Assembly (NCBI RefSeq): GCF_002885975.1
Contig: NZ_POSP01000004.1
Location: 1 to 64,000 of the forward strand
DNA from: Paucibacter aquatile
Lineage (GTDB): Bacteria; Pseudomonadota; Gammaproteobacteria; Burkholderiales; Burkholderiaceae_C
Length of the DNA: 64,000 bases
Direction of reading: 5' to 3'
Part shown: positions 10,004-17,543 of the stretch, piece after piece
How positions within the stretch are numbered: position 1 is the stretch's first letter
Layout of the letters: the number at the start of each line of letters is the position of its first letter
Notes under the pieces: generated by a model
The model's database searches: none
Told to the model about the DNA's origin: nothing
What the model saw: the letters and a program-made list of their open reading frames with translations, nothing else
Made by a program: the position numbers and the translations under genes

Positions 10004-10537
10004 TCACTTGGATTTAGGAGTCGGGACCTGGCTGACCAACTGGGTGCGGCCGATCACATCATGCAAAAACTGCCCGCCAGGCAGTACCCGGCTCAGTGCG
10101 GCATAGCCCAGCAAACCGAGCAGGCCCACCACACTGATGGCGCCAAAGCCCAGGCCGTGCTGGCGCATCTGCAGTGCCGCCATCACCGGCAGCAGCCACC
10201 AGGCGAAGCTCAAAACATAGCGCAGCAGGGCCTGACCCACGCTCAGGGGCTGGCCATCGAGGCGCAGCACACGGATGTGCCAGGTCTTCATCGGCAGGGT
10301 CTGGCCGCTGCGGCTCCAGAAATAGACGAAGTAGGCGCCAAAGCTGCAAGCCAAGGCCAGCATCAAGCCGTTGCGGTGCTCCAGTGCGTGGCGTTGTTGC
10401 GCCAGCGGTGAGTACACCAGGCCCGTGACCATGGCCACCGCAAACAGCAGGATTCCTTCATACAGGAAAGCCGCCAGGCGTCGTGCCAAGCCGGGCGCCC
10501 GCGCCGGCGCGGGTGTCAGGGAATCAGAGTCGCTCAT
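10004..10537 (-). CDS. RDD family membrane protein
   Basis: A 177-residue inner-membrane protein with the RDD-type opening (LARRLAAFLYEGILLFAV, where the first Arg and the acidic residue of the family are recognisable) and the SGQTLPMKTWHIRVLRLDG turn characteristic of the family. Four hydrophobic segments are visible. RDD proteins are poorly characterised; transport roles have been proposed. It is the fourth gene of a tightly packed cluster (3-bp gap to the DUF3106 gene). Confidence 0.85.
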   Translation of the reverse strand: MSDSDSLTPAPARAPGLARRLAAFLYEGILLFAVAMVTGLVYSPLAQQRHALEHRNGLMLALACSFGAYFVYFWSRSGQTLPMKTWHIRVLRLDGQPLSVGQALLRYVLSFAWWLLPVMAALQMRQHGLGFGAISVVGLLGLLGYAALSRVLPGGQFLHDVIGRTQLVSQVPTPKSK

Positions 10538-10540
10538 GGA

Positions 10541-11473
10541 TCAGGGGGCGGAAGCGGCAGTGCTCGCTGCGAGAGGGGCGGAAGCCGTGGCGGCCGCAGG
10601 TGTGGCCGACGCCGGGCGCCGCTTGGGCAGCAAGGTCTTGCTGTCGACCAAGCTGGGGTCGGCCCACACCTTGGTTTGGCCCGCGCGCTGGTGGCTGGGG
10701 CGCAGCGCATGCTGTGTGATCAGCACCGTGCTGACCCCCGGTTTTGCTTGCAGCACAGAAGGGGCCACGGGCTTGACAGGCAAGCTCTTGGGCAGGGCTG
10801 GCACAAGATTGGACTTGGTCTGGCTTGCGATGGCGGCTGCAGCCGGAACGCCGACCTTCTTCGGCGCCTGCTTTTTGGCTGCCTTGTCCGCAAGTTGCTG
10901 GCGCTTCTCCGGCGGCAGAGCCTGGTAGGCCTCCCATTTGGCCTGGCGGTCACCTGGATTCAATTGCTGGGCGGCGGCTTGGAAGCCGGCTCGCGCTTGC
11001 TGGCGCTCGGCGGCACTGAGTCGCGTCCAATCGCGCATACGCTCTTGCATGCGCGCTTGCTCTTCCGCCGGCAGACCGGGAAAGCGTTGTGCCACTTCCA
11101 GCCATTTGCTCTTGCGGCCGGTGTCCAGACCGTCCCAGTCGCGTTCGAGCGGGGCCAAGATCTTCTTTTGCGCCGCGCTCAAGGCTGTCCAGTTCGGAGG
11201 TAGCAAGGCCGTCCCCGCACCGAGGATAGGAGCGGGCGCTCGCTTGACCGCCGAAGCGGCGGTGGCGGGGGGCAGAGCTTTGGGCGGTGGCACGGCGCTG
11301 GCCGCAGGAGCGCTTGCGCCCGGCACGCTGGCGGCTTCGCTGACCGGCGTCGGAATCTGCGCCAAGGCTGTCGACGTGATCAGGCTCAGCAAAGCGGCAG
11401 CGAGCCCGCCGCAGAAAGTCGTGGAGAGGTCGGACCGGATGGACGCGCCTTTCGAGGGGGCAATGGTGCGCAT
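10541..11473 (-). CDS. DUF3106 domain exported protein
   Basis: A 310-residue protein with a signal peptide (hydrophobic stretch ending STALA near residue 39). Residues ~90-200 carry repeated helical units of the DUF3106 type (LPPNWTALSAAQKKILAPL, then WLEVAQRFPGLPAEEQARMQ and WTRLSAAERQQARAGF), which recur as W-x-LS-AA/ER periodicities. The rest is Ala/Pro/Lys-rich and probably disordered. The envelope location and the sigma-factor neighbour suggest a role in envelope stress sensing; this is inference, as the domain has no assigned activity. Its start is 3 bases after the DUF3619 stop. Confidence 0.8.
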   Translation of the reverse strand: MRTIAPSKGASIRSDLSTTFCGGLAAALLSLITSTALAQIPTPVSEAASVPGASAPAASAVPPPKALPPATAASAVKRAPAPILGAGTALLPPNWTALSAAQKKILAPLERDWDGLDTGRKSKWLEVAQRFPGLPAEEQARMQERMRDWTRLSAAERQQARAGFQAAAQQLNPGDRQAKWEAYQALPPEKRQQLADKAAKKQAPKKVGVPAAAAIASQTKSNLVPALPKSLPVKPVAPSVLQAKPGVSTVLITQHALRPSHQRAGQTKVWADPSLVDSKTLLPKRRPASATPAAATASAPLAASTAASAP

Positions 11474-11476
11474 CCG

Positions 11477-11929
11477 TCAGTCTTGCTCGTCGCTCAAGAA
11501 TTCAGAGAAACCTGGGTCGCTGTAAGCCGAAGGGGGCAGGTTGTCGGCCAGCAAGGCCGTGTCCACTTCGGCAGCGGCCAGAATTTGCTCGTAGAACTGA
11601 CCATGCTGAATCAGTGCCAGGCCAAGAACCAGCATGAACAGCGGCATCAGCGAGGCGAACTTCAGCCAGCGCGGCGACCCTTTGCCCCCGAACAGGGCCA
11701 AGCTGGCGCCGTTGCGCACCAGCTGGGTGCTGGGCGCGAGTTCGCTCTGGGCCGCGCGGGCGCTGCGCGCCTTGAGCAGGGCCTGCTCGCGGGCGAAACG
11801 CAGGCGTTCGGAAACATCGGCCGGCAAGGCCTGGTTGCGTTCGCTCAGGCCAGCGGCCACGCGCAGGCCGAAACGTGCCACGCGGGCGTCCAGCTCTTGC
11901 GCAAACTGTGAGTGCTTCGACGTGTTCAT
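11477..11929 (-). CDS. DUF3619 single-pass membrane protein, possible anti-sigma partner
   Basis: A 150-residue protein with a soluble N-terminal half (SKHSQFAQELDARVARFGLR, then LSERLRFAREQAL-type helices), one membrane segment near residues 92-112 (WLKFASLMPLFMLVLGLAL) and a short acidic C-terminal tail. This matches the DUF3619 family. Its ATG overlaps the sigma-factor stop by four bases, which suggests translational coupling. Cytoplasmic helix plus one membrane span next to an ECF sigma gene is the layout of anti-sigma factors, but no known anti-sigma domain is recognisable. Confidence 0.8.
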   Translation of the reverse strand: MNTSKHSQFAQELDARVARFGLRVAAGLSERNQALPADVSERLRFAREQALLKARSARAAQSELAPSTQLVRNGASLALFGGKGSPRWLKFASLMPLFMLVLGLALIQHGQFYEQILAAAEVDTALLADNLPPSAYSDPGFSEFLSDEQD

Positions 11930-12492
11930 AGTGTGATTCCCTTGGCCTTCAGCGATTTTGCCAATGCATGCGTGGCTCGGGAGCAGTGAGTTTTAACACT
12001 GCCTTCCGAGCATCCCATGACGCTGGCGGTCTCCGCGACATCCAGTTCCTCCCAGTAACGCAGCAGGAAGGCTTCCCGTTGACGCGCCGGCAGCTCCGCC
12101 ACTTCCGCATCAATGACCTGCAAGATCTGGGCCCGCGACACCTCGTCGGCCGCGCTCAAGGCGCCCAGCGCGCCCTCCTGGCCTTCCAGCATTTCGAGCA
12201 GGTCGAAATCGCCGTCTTCGTCGCTGCCTTCGAAGTCCGACATGTTTTGCATCACCCCGTTGCGCACCTTCTTGCGCCGGAAGTAATCCATGGTCGCGTT
12301 GGACAGGATGCGCTGGAACAGCATGGGCAGTTCGGCCGCCGGGCGGTCGAAGTACTTTTCGGCCAGGCGGATCATGGCGTCTTGCACGATGTCCAGCGCG
12401 GCATCGTCGTCACGCACCATGTAGGCGGTGCGTTTGAACGCGCGTTGGTCGACGCTGCGCAGGAAATCGTTGAGTTCTTTGTCGGTGGCCAA
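11926..12492 (-). CDS. ECF-type RNA polymerase sigma factor
   Basis: A sigma-70 family protein of 188 residues from the chosen start. Region 2 (FKRTAYMVRDDDAALDIVQDAMIRLAEKY, with the polymerase-binding DxxQD) is followed by an acidic linker (DFEGSDEDGDFDLLEML) and region 4 (LPARQREAFLLRYWEELDVAETASVMGCSEGSVKTHCSRA), an intact helix-turn-helix. No ATG is available: homology-type reasoning favours a TTG at 12492 (LATDKELNDFL), while a GTG at 12594 would add 34 residues with no family similarity. Neither has a clear ribosome-binding site. It heads the cluster with the DUF3619, DUF3106 and RDD genes, and is divergent from ilvB. Confidence 0.85.
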   Translation of the reverse strand: MATDKELNDFLRSVDQRAFKRTAYMVRDDDAALDIVQDAMIRLAEKYFDRPAAELPMLFQRILSNATMDYFRRKKVRNGVMQNMSDFEGSDEDGDFDLLEMLEGQEGALGALSAADEVSRAQILQVIDAEVAELPARQREAFLLRYWEELDVAETASVMGCSEGSVKTHCSRATHALAKSLKAKGITL

Positions 12493-12624
12493 GGAGGAGG
12501 AGGGCGGCAAGCCCGGACTGGCAAAACAGCGCGAAGTATCGCATTGCGTGGCGCTGGAGCGCCGTTCTAGGCGAGCAAGTCGACGGAGGCGCACCCGAGT
12601 CGGTGCATAATGTTGCTTCGCACA

Positions 12625-12678
12625 ATGAAGTCACTGGTCTCAGACTGGCTTGCCCGACCCGGGTGCCAAGTTTTTTGA
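12625..12678 (+). promoter_or_regulatory. Possible ilvB leader: 17-codon ORF and terminator-like hairpin
   Basis: Between the sigma gene and ilvB lies a short frame MKSLVSDWLARPGCQVF. A hairpin (TGGC-TT-GCCC / GGGT-GCCA, 12646-12668) within it is followed by AG and six T residues. It lies 15 bases past a -10-like CATAAT and 85 bases before the ilvB ATG, so it would be transcribed if that element is used. The peptide has two Leu-Val-type codon groups but no run of Ile/Val/Leu codons, so classical attenuation is uncertain. Confidence 0.35.
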
Positions 12679-12762
12679 TCGCGCAGGTTCCGAGTCCACC
12701 TCACAAGGGTGCGAGAAGGGACACCGATGGTTTTTCGTTAGAGAAATTCACAAAGGTTCGAA

Positions 12763-14568
12763 ATGGACATGTCTAGCGCGGAAGTCAAGCGCGTTGCGGC
12801 CTCTGATGGTCGTGCGCAGCCTCACTCCTCAAACCCCTCTCCCTCCTCGTCGGACCTCAACGGTTCCGAGATCCTGGTTCGCTGCCTGCAGGCCGAAGGT
12901 GTTCAATTCCTTTGGGGCTATCCCGGCGGCGCGGTGCTGTACATCTACGACGCACTGTACAAACAGGAAACCATCCAACACGTTCTGGTTCGCCATGAGC
13001 AGGCTGCCGTGCATGCCGCTGACGGCTATGCCCGCGCCACCGGCGATGTCGGCGTGGCCCTGGTGACCTCCGGTCCGGGCGTGACCAATGCCATCACCGG
13101 CATCGCCACCGCCTATATGGACTCGATCCCCATGGTGATCGTGACCGGCCAGGTGCCCACGCCGGCGATCGGCCTGGACGCCTTCCAGGAATGCGACACC
13201 GTCGGCATCACCCGGCCCATCGTCAAGCACAACTTCCTGGTCAAGGATGTGCGCGATCTGGCCATGACGATGAAGAAAGCCTTCCACATCGCCCGCACCG
13301 GCCGGCCCGGTCCGGTGGTGGTGGACATCCCCAAAGATGTCTCCATGGCCAAGCTGGGCGCTGCCTTCGAGTACCCCAAGCATGTGGAGATGCGCTCCTA
13401 CAACCCGGCGCGCAAGGGCCACTCGGGCCAGATCCGCAAGGCCGTGCAGCTCTTGCTGCAGGCCAAACGCCCCTACATCTACTCGGGTGGCGGCGTCATC
13501 TTGGGCGAGTCCTCAGCCGAGCTGCGTGAGCTGGTCAATCTGCTGGGCTACCCCTGCACCAACACCTTGATGGGCCTGGGCGCCATTCCCGCCAGCGACC
13601 CCAAGTTCCTGGGCATGCTGGGCATGCACGGCACCTACGAAGCGAATATGACCATGCAGCACTGCGATGTGCTGCTGGCCGTGGGCGCGCGTTTCGATGA
13701 CCGGGTGATCGGCAACCCCAAGCACTTCGCCCAGGTCGAGCGCAAGATCATCCATGTGGACATCGACCCGTCCTCGATCTCCAAGCGTGTGCGCGTGGAC
13801 ATCCCCATCGTCGGTGACGTCAAGGACGTGCTGCAAGAGCTGATCTTTCAGATCAAGGAAGCACAGGCCAAGCCCGATTCGGCCTCCATCAATGCCTGGT
13901 GGAGCCAGATCAACGAATGGCGTCGCCGCGAATGTCTGGCCTACAAGCCGTCCACCGAGGTGATCAAGCCGCAGATGGTGGTCGAGACTTTGTGGAACCT
14001 GACCAAGGACCGCGACGCCTACATCACCTCCGATGTGGGGCAGCACCAGATGTGGGCGGCCCAGTTTTACCGCTTCGAAGAACCGCGTCGCTGGATCAAC
14101 TCCGGCGGCCTCGGCACCATGGGTGTGGGCCTGCCCTACGCCATGGGCATCAAGCTGGCCAAGCCGGAATCGGACGTGTTCTGCGTCACCGGCGAGGGCA
14201 GCATCCAGATGTGCATCCAGGAACTGTCCACCTGCCAGCAGTACAAGACGCCGGTCAAGATCGTCGCCTTGAACAACCGCTACCTCGGCATGGTGCGGCA
14301 GTGGCAGGAGCTCGACTACGGCAAGCGCTACTCCCACAGCTATATGGAAGCGCTGCCCGATTTCGTCAAGCTGGCCGAGGCCTACGGCCATGTCGGCCTG
14401 CTGGTCGAAAAGCCCGGTGATGTCGAAGGCGCGCTGCGTGAAGCCATGCGCCTGAAGGACCGCACGGTCTTTCTCGACATCCGCACCGATCCTGCCGAGA
14501 ACGTCTGGCCCATGGTCCAGGCGGGCAAGGGCATTTCGGAAATGCGCCTGGGGTCCGAGGACCTGTGA
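12763..14568 (+). CDS. ilvB: Acetolactate synthase, large (catalytic) subunit
   Basis: Thiamine-diphosphate enzyme for the first common step of valine, leucine and isoleucine synthesis. The 601-residue length fits. The catalytic Glu lies in VRHEQAAVHAADGYAR near residue 80. The FAD region and the C-terminal ThDP site GEGSIQMCIQELSTCQQYKT with the following LNNRYLGMVRQWQ are present. The ThDP motif has GEG where many relatives have GDG. The ~30 residues before SDLNGSEILVRCLQ are Ser/Pro-rich and may be partly untranslated; an in-frame ATG lies two codons later. ilvN follows after 168 bp and ilvC after that, as one pathway operon. Confidence 0.96.
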   Translation: MDMSSAEVKRVAASDGRAQPHSSNPSPSSSDLNGSEILVRCLQAEGVQFLWGYPGGAVLYIYDALYKQETIQHVLVRHEQAAVHAADGYARATGDVGVALVTSGPGVTNAITGIATAYMDSIPMVIVTGQVPTPAIGLDAFQECDTVGITRPIVKHNFLVKDVRDLAMTMKKAFHIARTGRPGPVVVDIPKDVSMAKLGAAFEYPKHVEMRSYNPARKGHSGQIRKAVQLLLQAKRPYIYSGGGVILGESSAELRELVNLLGYPCTNTLMGLGAIPASDPKFLGMLGMHGTYEANMTMQHCDVLLAVGARFDDRVIGNPKHFAQVERKIIHVDIDPSSISKRVRVDIPIVGDVKDVLQELIFQIKEAQAKPDSASINAWWSQINEWRRRECLAYKPSTEVIKPQMVVETLWNLTKDRDAYITSDVGQHQMWAAQFYRFEEPRRWINSGGLGTMGVGLPYAMGIKLAKPESDVFCVTGEGSIQMCIQELSTCQQYKTPVKIVALNNRYLGMVRQWQELDYGKRYSHSYMEALPDFVKLAEAYGHVGLLVEKPGDVEGALREAMRLKDRTVFLDIRTDPAENVWPMVQAGKGISEMRLGSEDL

Positions 14569-14736
14569 GTGCCTGAGGGCAGGGCCTGGGCGCCAGCGTT
14601 ACCGCGCTGATGTCAAAGGCCTCGCCCGCAGCACTCCGCCCAAGCCTCGCACCTGTTTCCCTCCATCGAAGAGCGTGGCCAAGAGCCGTCGGTTACCGCC
14701 GCCGGTTTGAAGAGCGCGAAGGACGAGACCACACCC

Positions 14737-15228
14737 ATGAAACACATCATTGCACTGCTCATCGAGAACGAGCCGGGCGCGCTGTCGCGCGTCGTCGCCT
14801 TGTTCTCCGCCCGTGGCTACAACATCGAGAGCCTGACCGTGGCGCCGACCGAGGATGCATCCTTGTCGCGCATGACCATCGTCACGACGGGTTCGGACGA
14901 GGTGATCGAGCAGATCACCAAACACCTGAACCGCCTGATCGAAGTGGTCAAGGTCGTGGACCTGACCGAAGGCAATTACACCGAGCGCGAGCTCATGCTC
15001 ATCAAGGTGCGCGCGGTCGGCAAGGAGCGCGAAGAGATGAAGCGCACCGCCGACATCTTCCGCGGCCGCATCATCGATGTGACTGAGAAGACCTACACCA
15101 TCGAGCTGACCGGCGATGCCAGCAAGCTCGATGCCTTCATCGGTGCGATCGACCGCGCCTCCATCCTAGAAACGGTGCGCACAGGCACTAGCGGCATCGG
15201 CCGCGGCGAGCGCATCTTGCGCCTTTGA
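14737..15228 (+). CDS. ilvN: Acetolactate synthase, small (regulatory) subunit
   Basis: Binds the large subunit and confers valine feedback inhibition. The 163-residue length is standard. The N-terminal ACT domain starts MKHIIALLIENEPGALSRVV, with the family stretch SARGYNIESLTVAPTED, and the C-terminal domain ends GTSGIGRGERILRL. The ATG at 14737 was chosen over an upstream in-frame ATG because the family begins at MKHI. The gene is also called ilvH in some genomes. Confidence 0.95.
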   Translation: MKHIIALLIENEPGALSRVVALFSARGYNIESLTVAPTEDASLSRMTIVTTGSDEVIEQITKHLNRLIEVVKVVDLTEGNYTERELMLIKVRAVGKEREEMKRTADIFRGRIIDVTEKTYTIELTGDASKLDAFIGAIDRASILETVRTGTSGIGRGERILRL

Positions 15229-15311
15229 TGACGCCCGATTTCATCTGACCCTTCTGGCAGTACCCACCCCTCTTTTTTCGACCGATTCACTGAATTTTTC
15301 TGGAGACCGAC

Positions 15312-16328
15312 ATGAACGTTTTTTATGACAAGGACGCCGACCTCAGCCTCATCAAGGGCAAGAACGTCACCATCATCGGCTACGGCTCACAAGGCCATGC
15401 CCATGCGCAAAATCTGAACGACAGCGGCGTCAAGGTCACCGTCGGTCTGCGCCGCAGCGGCGCGTCCTGGGCCAAGGCCGAGAACGCAGGCCTGAAGGTG
15501 GCCGAAATCGCCGAGGCCGTGAAGGCCGCCGATGTGGTCATGATCCTGCTGCCCGACGAGCAGATCGCCGAGGTCTACAAGAACGAGGTCGAGCCCCATA
15601 TCAAGCCCGGCGCTTCGCTGGCCTTCGCTCACGGCTTCAATGTGCACTACGGCCAGGTCACGCCGCGCGCCGATCTGGACGTCTGGATGGTCGCGCCCAA
15701 GGCCCCCGGCCACACCGTGCGCGGCACCTACACCCAGGGTGGCGGCGTGCCCCACCTGATCGCTGTCTACGCCGACAAGACCGGTCGCGCCCGCGATCTG
15801 GCTCTGAGCTATGCCTCCGCCAACGGCGGTGGCAAGGCCGGCATCATCGAGACCAACTTCCGCGAAGAGACCGAGACCGATCTGTTCGGCGAACAAGCCG
15901 TGCTGTGCGGCGGTGCCGTGGAGCTGATCAAGGCAGGCTTTGAAACCCTGACCGAAGCCGGCTACGCGCCCGAGATGGCCTACTTCGAGTGCCTGCACGA
16001 GCTGAAGTTGATTGTTGACCTGATTTATGAAGGCGGTATCGCCAACATGAACTACTCGATCTCCAACAACGCCGAGTACGGTGAGTACGTGACCGGCCCG
16101 CGCGTGGTGACCGAGGCGACCAAGAACGCCATGCGTCAGTGCCTGAAGGACATCCAGACTGGCGAGTACGCCAAGAGCTTCATTCTGGAAAACAAGGCCG
16201 GCGCACCGACCCTGCTGAGCCGTCGCCGCCTGACCGCCGAGCATCCGATCGAGCAAGTGGGCGAGAAGCTGCGCGCCATGATGCCCTGGATCAAGAAGAA
16301 TCGCCTGGTTGACCAGTCGAAGAACTGA
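15312..16328 (+). CDS. ilvC: Ketol-acid reductoisomerase (class I)
   Basis: Converts acetolactate or acetohydroxybutyrate to the dihydroxy acid with NADPH and Mg2+. At 338 residues it is the short class I form. The Rossmann motif GYGSQGHAHAQNLNDSG is at residues 24-40, and the following RRSGASW loop carries Arg and Ser residues consistent with NADPH preference. The Mg-binding acidic residues lie in EETETDLFGEQAVLCGG and FECLHELKLIVDLIYEGG. GGAG precedes the ATG by nine bases. Third gene of the ilvB-ilvN-ilvC run. Confidence 0.97.
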   Translation: MNVFYDKDADLSLIKGKNVTIIGYGSQGHAHAQNLNDSGVKVTVGLRRSGASWAKAENAGLKVAEIAEAVKAADVVMILLPDEQIAEVYKNEVEPHIKPGASLAFAHGFNVHYGQVTPRADLDVWMVAPKAPGHTVRGTYTQGGGVPHLIAVYADKTGRARDLALSYASANGGGKAGIIETNFREETETDLFGEQAVLCGGAVELIKAGFETLTEAGYAPEMAYFECLHELKLIVDLIYEGGIANMNYSISNNAEYGEYVTGPRVVTEATKNAMRQCLKDIQTGEYAKSFILENKAGAPTLLSRRRLTAEHPIEQVGEKLRAMMPWIKKNRLVDQSKN

Positions 16329-16419
16329 GTGTGGACCGAGTCGAGCGCCTGCGCGCTCGACGACGCCTCACGAAGGCCGGGCCGCATGCTTGCGGCCGGG
16401 CTGAGGGGTGAATCATCTC

Positions 16420-16447
16420 AAAGCCGCGACATGTTCGCGGCTTTTTC
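16420..16447 (+). terminator. Intrinsic terminator after ilvC
   Basis: Stem AAAGCCGCGA / TCGCGGCTTT with a CATG loop, continuing into TTTTTCTTT. Two further GC hairpins (around 16342-16360 and 16374-16402) precede it. It separates the ilv genes from pssA. Confidence 0.88.
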
Positions 16448-16477
16448 TTTGGAGCCCCTGTTGTATCCTTGCGCCCC

Positions 16478-17326
16478 ATGACCGATCCCAAGAATCCACT
16501 GCCCGCAGCCCTGCCTGACGATGAGGACATCGAGGCGCACGAGCCGGTGCGCCGGCGCCGCAAGGGCATCTACATCCTGCCCAATCTCTTCACCCTGGCG
16601 GCCCTGTTCAGCGGCTTTTACGCCATCGTGATGGCCATGAATGGCCGCTTCGAACAATCGGCCTACGGCATTTTTGCGGCCATGGTGCTGGATAGCCTGG
16701 ACGGCCGTGTGGCGCGCATGACCAACACGCAGAGCACCTTCGGCGAGCAGATGGACAGCCTCTCTGACATGGTCTCCTTCGGCGCCGCGCCGGCGCTGAT
16801 CATGTACATCTGGGCCTTGTCCGGCTTGGGCAAGTGGGGCTGGTTCGCAGCTTTCGTTTACATCGCCGGTGCCGCCCTGCGTCTGGCGCGTTTCAACACC
16901 AATATCGCGGTGGTGGACAAGCGTTTCTTCCAGGGTGTGCCCAGCCCGGCTGCCGCGGCCCTGGTGATGGGCCTGGTCTGGGTGGTGGATGACGCCGGCT
17001 TCAAGGCCATCCACAGCACGCCGTCGCTGGCTTGGGTGGCGTTCGGCTTCACGCTGTACGCGGGCCTGACCATGGTCACCAATGCGCCGTTCTACAGCTT
17101 CAAGGATGTGAGCTTCAAGCGTTCGGTCCCCTTCATCGTGATCGTGGCGATTGCGCTGGGGATTGCCGTTATCAACATCGACCCGCCGCGCGTGCTCTTT
17201 GGCTTGTTCTGTGCCTACGGCCTTTCGGGCTATGTGGTCTACGGCTACAAGCGCATGAAGGGCAAGCCGGTCAGCGTGATCGCCACATCGACCGACGAGC
17301 CCGATGAAAAGGGCTTGCACGACTGA
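16478..17326 (+). CDS. pssA: CDP-diacylglycerol-serine O-phosphatidyltransferase
   Basis: Membrane enzyme that makes phosphatidylserine, the precursor of phosphatidylethanolamine. The CDP-alcohol phosphotransferase signature D-G-x2-A-R-x8-G-x3-D-x3-D is complete (LDGRVARMTNTQSTFGEQMD then SLSD) near residues 72-92. About seven hydrophobic segments follow, consistent with the integral type II form of 282 residues. The ATG at 16478 was chosen over a TTG nine bases upstream. No ribosome-binding site is visible, and a -10-like TATCCT lies only nine bases before the ATG, so a leaderless or very short-leader transcript is possible. pssA between ilvC and leuA is a familiar order in Burkholderiales. 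Confidence 0.94.
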   Translation: MTDPKNPLPAALPDDEDIEAHEPVRRRRKGIYILPNLFTLAALFSGFYAIVMAMNGRFEQSAYGIFAAMVLDSLDGRVARMTNTQSTFGEQMDSLSDMVSFGAAPALIMYIWALSGLGKWGWFAAFVYIAGAALRLARFNTNIAVVDKRFFQGVPSPAAAALVMGLVWVVDDAGFKAIHSTPSLAWVAFGFTLYAGLTMVTNAPFYSFKDVSFKRSVPFIVIVAIALGIAVINIDPPRVLFGLFCAYGLSGYVVYGYKRMKGKPVSVIATSTDEPDEKGLHD

Positions 17327-17335
17327 GGCGCCCGT

Positions 17336-17364
17336 GCTTTGGCGTGCATTTCGCGTGCTATATT
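17336..17364 (+). promoter_or_regulatory. Promoter of the leuA leader (extended -10)
   Basis: An extended -10 element TGCTATATT ends at 17364. A weak -35 such as GCTTTG (17336-17341) sits at 17 bp spacing. It is eight bases before the leader-peptide ATG and ten bases past the pssA stop, so leuA can be transcribed independently of pssA. Confidence 0.55.
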
Positions 17365-17371
17365 CAAGCCC

Positions 17372-17431
17372 ATGTTGTCGACCACCGCATCCGCACTGCT
17401 GCTACTAGCCATCGAGCCCCGGGCCCGCTGA
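17372..17431 (+). CDS. leuL: leu operon leader peptide (attenuator peptide)
   Basis: A 19-residue frame, MLSTTASALLLLAIEPRAR, with four consecutive leucine codons (CTG CTG CTA CTA, 17396-17407). Two of them are CTA, a codon expected to be scarce in a GC-rich genome. It lies between a promoter and an intrinsic terminator directly upstream of leuA, which is the arrangement of a transcription attenuator: ribosomes stalled for charged tRNA-Leu would prevent the terminator from forming. The bases of the last codons (CGGGCC, 17420-17425) can pair with GGCCCG in the terminator's 5' arm, giving an antiterminator. Function is inferred from this layout. Confidence 0.85.
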   Translation: MLSTTASALLLLAIEPRAR

Positions 17432-17470
17432 TCGCGCACGTCGTTACACACCAGTTTCCTCGCACATCAC

Positions 17471-17510
17471 CGGCCCGCCAAGCATCTGCTTCGCGGGCCG
17501 TTTTGTTTTT
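17471..17510 (+). terminator. Attenuator terminator upstream of leuA
   Basis: Stem CGGCCCGC / GCGGGCCG (17471-17478 with 17493-17500), extended by AAGCA/TGCTT inside, followed by TTTTGTTTTT. It sits 39 bases past the leader-peptide stop and 33 bases before the leuA start, so it must be read through for leuA expression. Confidence 0.88.
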
Positions 17511-17543
17511 CTGTCCCTCAACCCGAGCCACTTGGAGACCCTC

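Noticed and set aside
14188..14250. GEG instead of GDG in the IlvB thiamine-diphosphate motif as a defect
   Set aside because: Glu can take the metal-binding role and the rest of the motif is intact; I believe it is normal in this clade, so it is not treated as an anomaly.
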